Shown here in pieces: positions 61,161-64,000 of a stretch of 64,000 nucleotides of DNA. Position numbers and translations under genes: made by a program. Below the pieces are notes generated by a model that did not search any database, was not told the origin of the DNA, and worked only from the letters and a program-made list of their open reading frames with translations. Numbering within the stretch: position 1 is the first letter of the stretch; each line of letters opens with the position of its first letter. The DNA is from an uncultured Prevotellamassilia sp. Its GTDB lineage: Bacteria > Bacteroidota > Bacteroidia > Bacteroidales > Bacteroidaceae. Location of the stretch: NCBI GenBank assembly GCA_934255485.1, contig CAKQOG010000002.1, positions 44,389 through 108,388 on the forward strand. Reading direction: 5' to 3'.

Positions 61161-62498
61161 TTAATCCAAGATTTTCCCGTATAGATCAAACTCTTCAGAA
61201 TCAATAATTTTTACGTTGTAAAAGTCACCTATAACCATAGGTTCGTCTGCACTGCGTTTTATCAAAACTTCGCAATCCACTTCGGGCGAATCTGCCTCTG
61301 TACGACCTATATAGTATTCGCCTTCTTGACGATCAATAATAACCTTTTGAACACTACCAATCTTCTCTTCTGAAAGTTCAGTTGCAATATCTTGTTGTAG
61401 CAACATTAACTTTTCAAGTCGCTCTTCCTTTACATTCTCTGGTACATCATCTTCATAATGTTGCGCAGCGTAGGTACCTTCTTCTTCACTATATGCAAAG
61501 GCTCCCATTCTATCAAAACGAACTTGACGTACAAACTCCAAGAGTTCATTAAAATCTTCCTCTGTTTCACCTGGGAAACCAACCATTAATGTTGTACGAA
61601 TGCAAATATTGGGTACTTCGCAGCGCATTGTTCTTATCAAATCAATGGTTTCGGCTTTTGTTATATGACGTTGCATGCGCTCTAAAACATTATCTGATAT
61701 ATGTTGCAATGCTATATCAAGATAATTGCAAACATTATCATTTTCACGCATTACGCGTAAAAGATCAAGAGGGAAATGGGTTGGGTATGCATAATGCAAA
61801 CGTATCCATTCAACACCAGGAATAGCAGCCATTTGCTCTATCAGTTCTGGCAAACATTGTTTGTGATACAAATCTATACCATAGAACGTAAGTTCCTGTG
61901 CTATAACTTGGAACTCTTTTACGCCTTTCGCCACTAAATTACGAACCTCAGATAAAATATCTTCCATGCTGCGACTTTTGTGTTCTCCCGTTATAATAGG
62001 TATCGCACAATAAGCACATTTTCTGTTGCAACCTTCTGATATTTTTATGTATGCATAATGCTGAGGAGTTGTTATTACATGGTCATCATGAACTTCGTTT
62101 TCAGTTTCAGAATCGCATAATTCCTCTATCAACTCATCCCAATTAAATTTGCCATAGAACTTGTCAACCTCAGGTATCTCTGCCTTGAGCTCATCCATAT
62201 AACGCTCAGACAAACAACCCATCACATACACTTTTTTTAGTTCACCATCAGACTTTAGCTGGCATAGTTCAAGTATTTCGTTTATACTTTCTTCCTTTGC
62301 CGAAGCAATAAAGCCACAAGTGTTTATTACAGCAACATCGCCATGGGTTGTTTCTGGATTATGGTAAGCCTTTATACCATTATCTAAAAACTTAGTCATC
62401 AACTTTTCAGAATCAACTAAATTCTTAGAGCATCCCATTGTTATTATATCTACTATATGTATAGGATTGGATTTTACAATTCTTTCCGACTTCGACAT
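61161..62498 (-). CDS. rimO: Ribosomal protein S12 methylthiotransferase RimO
   Basis: RimO adds a methylthio group to an aspartate of ribosomal protein S12. The 445-residue protein has the N-terminal UPF0004 domain with three Cys (TMGCSKN, NTCGF, MGCLSERY) that bind one cluster. The radical SAM motif EGCNRKCAYCAIP binds the other, and a TRAM domain lies at the C terminus. The TMGCSKNLVDSE segment separates RimO from MiaB. It leads the run rimO-HU-HU-LysM. Confidence 0.95.
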   Translation of the reverse strand: MSKSERIVKSNPIHIVDIITMGCSKNLVDSEKLMTKFLDNGIKAYHNPETTHGDVAVINTCGFIASAKEESINEILELCQLKSDGELKKVYVMGCLSERYMDELKAEIPEVDKFYGKFNWDELIEELCDSETENEVHDDHVITTPQHYAYIKISEGCNRKCAYCAIPIITGEHKSRSMEDILSEVRNLVAKGVKEFQVIAQELTFYGIDLYHKQCLPELIEQMAAIPGVEWIRLHYAYPTHFPLDLLRVMRENDNVCNYLDIALQHISDNVLERMQRHITKAETIDLIRTMRCEVPNICIRTTLMVGFPGETEEDFNELLEFVRQVRFDRMGAFAYSEEEGTYAAQHYEDDVPENVKEERLEKLMLLQQDIATELSEEKIGSVQKVIIDRQEGEYYIGRTEADSPEVDCEVLIKRSADEPMVIGDFYNVKIIDSEEFDLYGKILD

Positions 62499-62510
62499 TA
62501 TTAATAAATT

Positions 62511-62642
62511 ACGCTTAAAGATGTTTTATATAATGCTTAAAGTGTTTTATATGGCACTAAAAGATGCTTTATATGACGCTTAAGATATTTTTGTATGACG
62601 CTTATGATGCTTTGTATGAAACGCTTAAAGATGCTTCGTTTT
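62511..62642. repeat. Six degenerate tandem repeats of about 22 bp upstream of rimO
   Basis: Units of the form ACGCTTAAAGATGCTTTATATG begin at 62511, 62533, 62555, 62576, 62598 and 62621, so the spacing is 21-23 bases. Each differs from the consensus at several positions. The array starts 12 bases before the rimO start codon (62498) and would form much of its leader. Confidence 0.82.
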
Positions 62643-62749
62643 TTAGCAACTCGGTAGATTTATGCTGTAAATGCATTTAACATTCAAATCTGAATATAAA
62701 ATTACACAACAACAGATAATGTCATACCACACCGAATCACAAACTATAT

Positions 62750-63718
62750 CTACATATTTGTACCCTCAAATAAAGAAGCTACAAATTCTTTACAATTAAA
62801 TGGTTGTAAATCTGTCATTTTTTCTCCTAAGCCTATATATTTCACCGGCACTTTCAATTGATGAGAAATTCCGATTACAACACCACCTTTTGCAGTTCCA
62901 TCCAACTTTGTTATGGCTAAAGACGTAACATCTGTTGCTTTAATAAACTGTTTTGCTTGCTCATAAGCATTTTGCCCAGTGCTTCCATCCAATACCAACA
63001 GTATTTCATGTGGAGCATCTGGAACAACTTTTTGCATTACCTTTTTAATTTTTGTTAGCTCGTTCATCAAACCAACCTTATTATGTAAGCGACCTGCTGT
63101 ATCAATCAATACAACATCAGCATTCTGAGCAACAGCAGAGTTTACAGTATCATACGCAACACTTGCAGGATCACTTCCCATTTGCTGTTTTATTACTGGT
63201 ACACCTACACGCTCGCCCCAAATAACGAGTTGTTCTACAGCAGCAGCACGAAAAGTATCAGCAGCACCTAACACAACTTTCAAGCCCGCTTTCTTAAATT
63301 GATAAGCAAGTTTGCCAATCGTTGTTGTTTTGCCAACACCATTAACACCAACAACCATAATAACATAAGGCTTTTGACAAGTACTATCAAGATCAAAGCC
63401 CTCTACCTCGCCATTACCACTTTTGGTAAGCAAAGCTTCAATTTCTTCTTTAAGAATAGTATGGAGTTCTGATGTACTTACATATTTGTCACGTGCCACA
63501 CGATCCTCTATTCTATGAATAATATCAATCGTTGTATCGGCACCTACATCTGAAGTGATAAGGATTTCCTCCAATTGGTCAAGCACATCATCATCCACTT
63601 TACTCTTACCTGCTATGGCACGAGTAAGTTTACCAAAGAAGCTACTCTTTGTTTTTTCAAGTCCAGCATCAAGAACTTCTTTTTTTTCTTTTTTTGAGAA
63701 TATGCTAAAGAAACCCAT
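62750..63718 (-). CDS. ftsY: Signal recognition particle receptor FtsY
   Basis: FtsY is the SRP receptor GTPase that brings ribosomes making membrane proteins to the translocon. The 322-residue protein has the short N domain (DDDVLDQLEEILITSDVGADTT). The G motifs GVNGVGKTTTIGKLA, DTFRAAAVEQL, DTAGRLHNK and TKLDGTAKGG are present, with GLGEKMTDLQPF at the end. It lacks the long acidic A domain of E. coli, as is usual in this phylum. It is separated from rimO by 251 bases that contain the tandem array. Confidence 0.96.
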   Translation of the reverse strand: MGFFSIFSKKEKKEVLDAGLEKTKSSFFGKLTRAIAGKSKVDDDVLDQLEEILITSDVGADTTIDIIHRIEDRVARDKYVSTSELHTILKEEIEALLTKSGNGEVEGFDLDSTCQKPYVIMVVGVNGVGKTTTIGKLAYQFKKAGLKVVLGAADTFRAAAVEQLVIWGERVGVPVIKQQMGSDPASVAYDTVNSAVAQNADVVLIDTAGRLHNKVGLMNELTKIKKVMQKVVPDAPHEILLVLDGSTGQNAYEQAKQFIKATDVTSLAITKLDGTAKGGVVIGISHQLKVPVKYIGLGEKMTDLQPFNCKEFVASLFEGTNM

Positions 63719-63825
63719 ATCCGAAGTTATTTTTTAATGTTATTATGTATAAACGTAAAACTCTTATTGTTATAGCCCACAAAGGCCTTACATATATTAT
63801 TGTATAATACTCCAAAATATTTCTG

Positions 63826-63858
63826 CAAACTTACAAAAAAATCATGAGAAAGAGGAAA
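63826..63858 (-). promoter_or_regulatory. Probable promoter of ftsY
   Basis: On the minus strand TTTC (63858-63855), a 21-base gap and TAAGTTTG (63833-63826) fit the consensus with one mismatch. The leader would be about 105 bases. Confidence 0.45.
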
Positions 63859-63864
63859 CAGTAC

Positions 63865-63888
63865 ACAAAAAAGTCCCATCTCAGTTAA
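63865..63888. repeat. Partial second copy of the rRNA terminator arm
   Basis: ACAAAAAAGTCCCATCTCAG at 63865-63884 repeats, with one change, the sequence at 63915-63934 that forms the 3' arm and T run of the rRNA terminator, 50 bases away. No matching 5' arm is close by, so it is only half a terminator. Confidence 0.6.
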
Positions 63889-63915
63889 AACAAAAAGAAA
63901 GCAAAAGCTGATATA

Positions 63916-63952
63916 CAAAAAAGTCCCCTCTCAGCTAAATAGTTGAAAGGGG
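63916..63952 (-). terminator. Terminator of the rRNA operon
   Basis: On the minus strand CCCCTTTCA pairs with TGAGAGGGG (one G-T pair) around a 10-base loop, and ACTTTTTTG follows. It lies about 20 bases after the 3' end of the 5S rRNA. Confidence 0.85.
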
Positions 63953-63973
63953 AATATAAAATAATTTGTAAAG

Positions 63974-64000
63974 TTGGCGGCGACCTACTCTCCCACGGGT
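63974..64000 (-). rRNA. rrf: 3' end of a 5S rRNA gene (partial)
   Basis: Read on the minus strand, the window edge begins ACCCGTGGGAGAGTAGGTCG and ends in CCGCC followed by AA. This is the conserved 3' part of bacterial 5S rRNA, with the GGGAGAGTAGG segment. The rest of the gene, and presumably 23S and 16S, lie beyond the window. The exact 3' end is uncertain by a base or two. Confidence 0.85.

Overview
The window is chromosomal DNA from a member of the Bacteroidales, most like Prevotella and its relatives. The evidence is a SusC/SusD pair, promoters of the form TTTG-N19-21-TAnnTTTG, no Shine-Dalgarno sites, tRNA genes without an encoded CCA, a Rho factor with a long disordered insert, and HU-domain proteins fused to SPOR and LysM modules. 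I see no phage, insertion sequence, CRISPR array or plasmid backbone. Most of it is ordinary core and envelope genome, with several unusual repeat systems in the gaps between genes.

Layout. 1-5,400: end of an unidentified gene, queE, asnS, an RluB-type pseudouridine synthase with an RGG-like tail, and purB. 5,745-11,200: initiator tRNA, a 1,314-residue modular sialidase and an aldo/keto reductase. 11,800-15,430: an ABC-F ATPase, rarA and a Gly-Leu-Gly tRNA cluster. 15,750-19,500: a hypothetical gene, then ravA-viaA with viaA broken by a frameshift. 19,650-27,690 (all minus strand): nth, crcB, ribE, a lipoprotein, a GH27 alpha-galactosidase, two SurA-like chaperones and guaB. 28,710-33,370: kdsA, kdsD, a cardiolipin-synthase-like enzyme and an acyltransferase, an envelope and Kdo group. 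33,880-41,130: rho, an MBL hydrolase, rsmG, pyrG and yidC. 41,300-44,900: an S9 dipeptidyl peptidase beside an MFSD1-like transporter. 45,020-51,300: an SLC13-type transporter and a SusD/SusC pair with no carbohydrate enzyme. 51,830-55,820: an HU-like protein, gltS, an OprP-type porin and a DUF4827-like lipoprotein. 55,940-64,000 (all minus): comF, a small secreted protein, a zinc-ribbon FHA protein, HU-SPOR, HU-LysM, HU, rimO, ftsY and the 3' end of a 5S rRNA gene.

Three things stand out. First, short arrays of palindromic units at a 22-23 bp period sit in three of the four divergent intergenic gaps; two of the arrays share a sequence and the third has different sequence but the same architecture. 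Two more arrays with this period, not clearly palindromic, lie between co-directional genes. Second, the HU-SPOR, HU-LysM, HU and FHA genes look like a set that could tie the nucleoid to the cell wall. Third, viaA is split by a single frameshift just before its metal-binding motif, while its partner ravA is intact. A separate dispersed hairpin family built on AAGTAGGTGTTCAA occurs just after four genes.

All family names come from motif recognition by eye; no database search was run.
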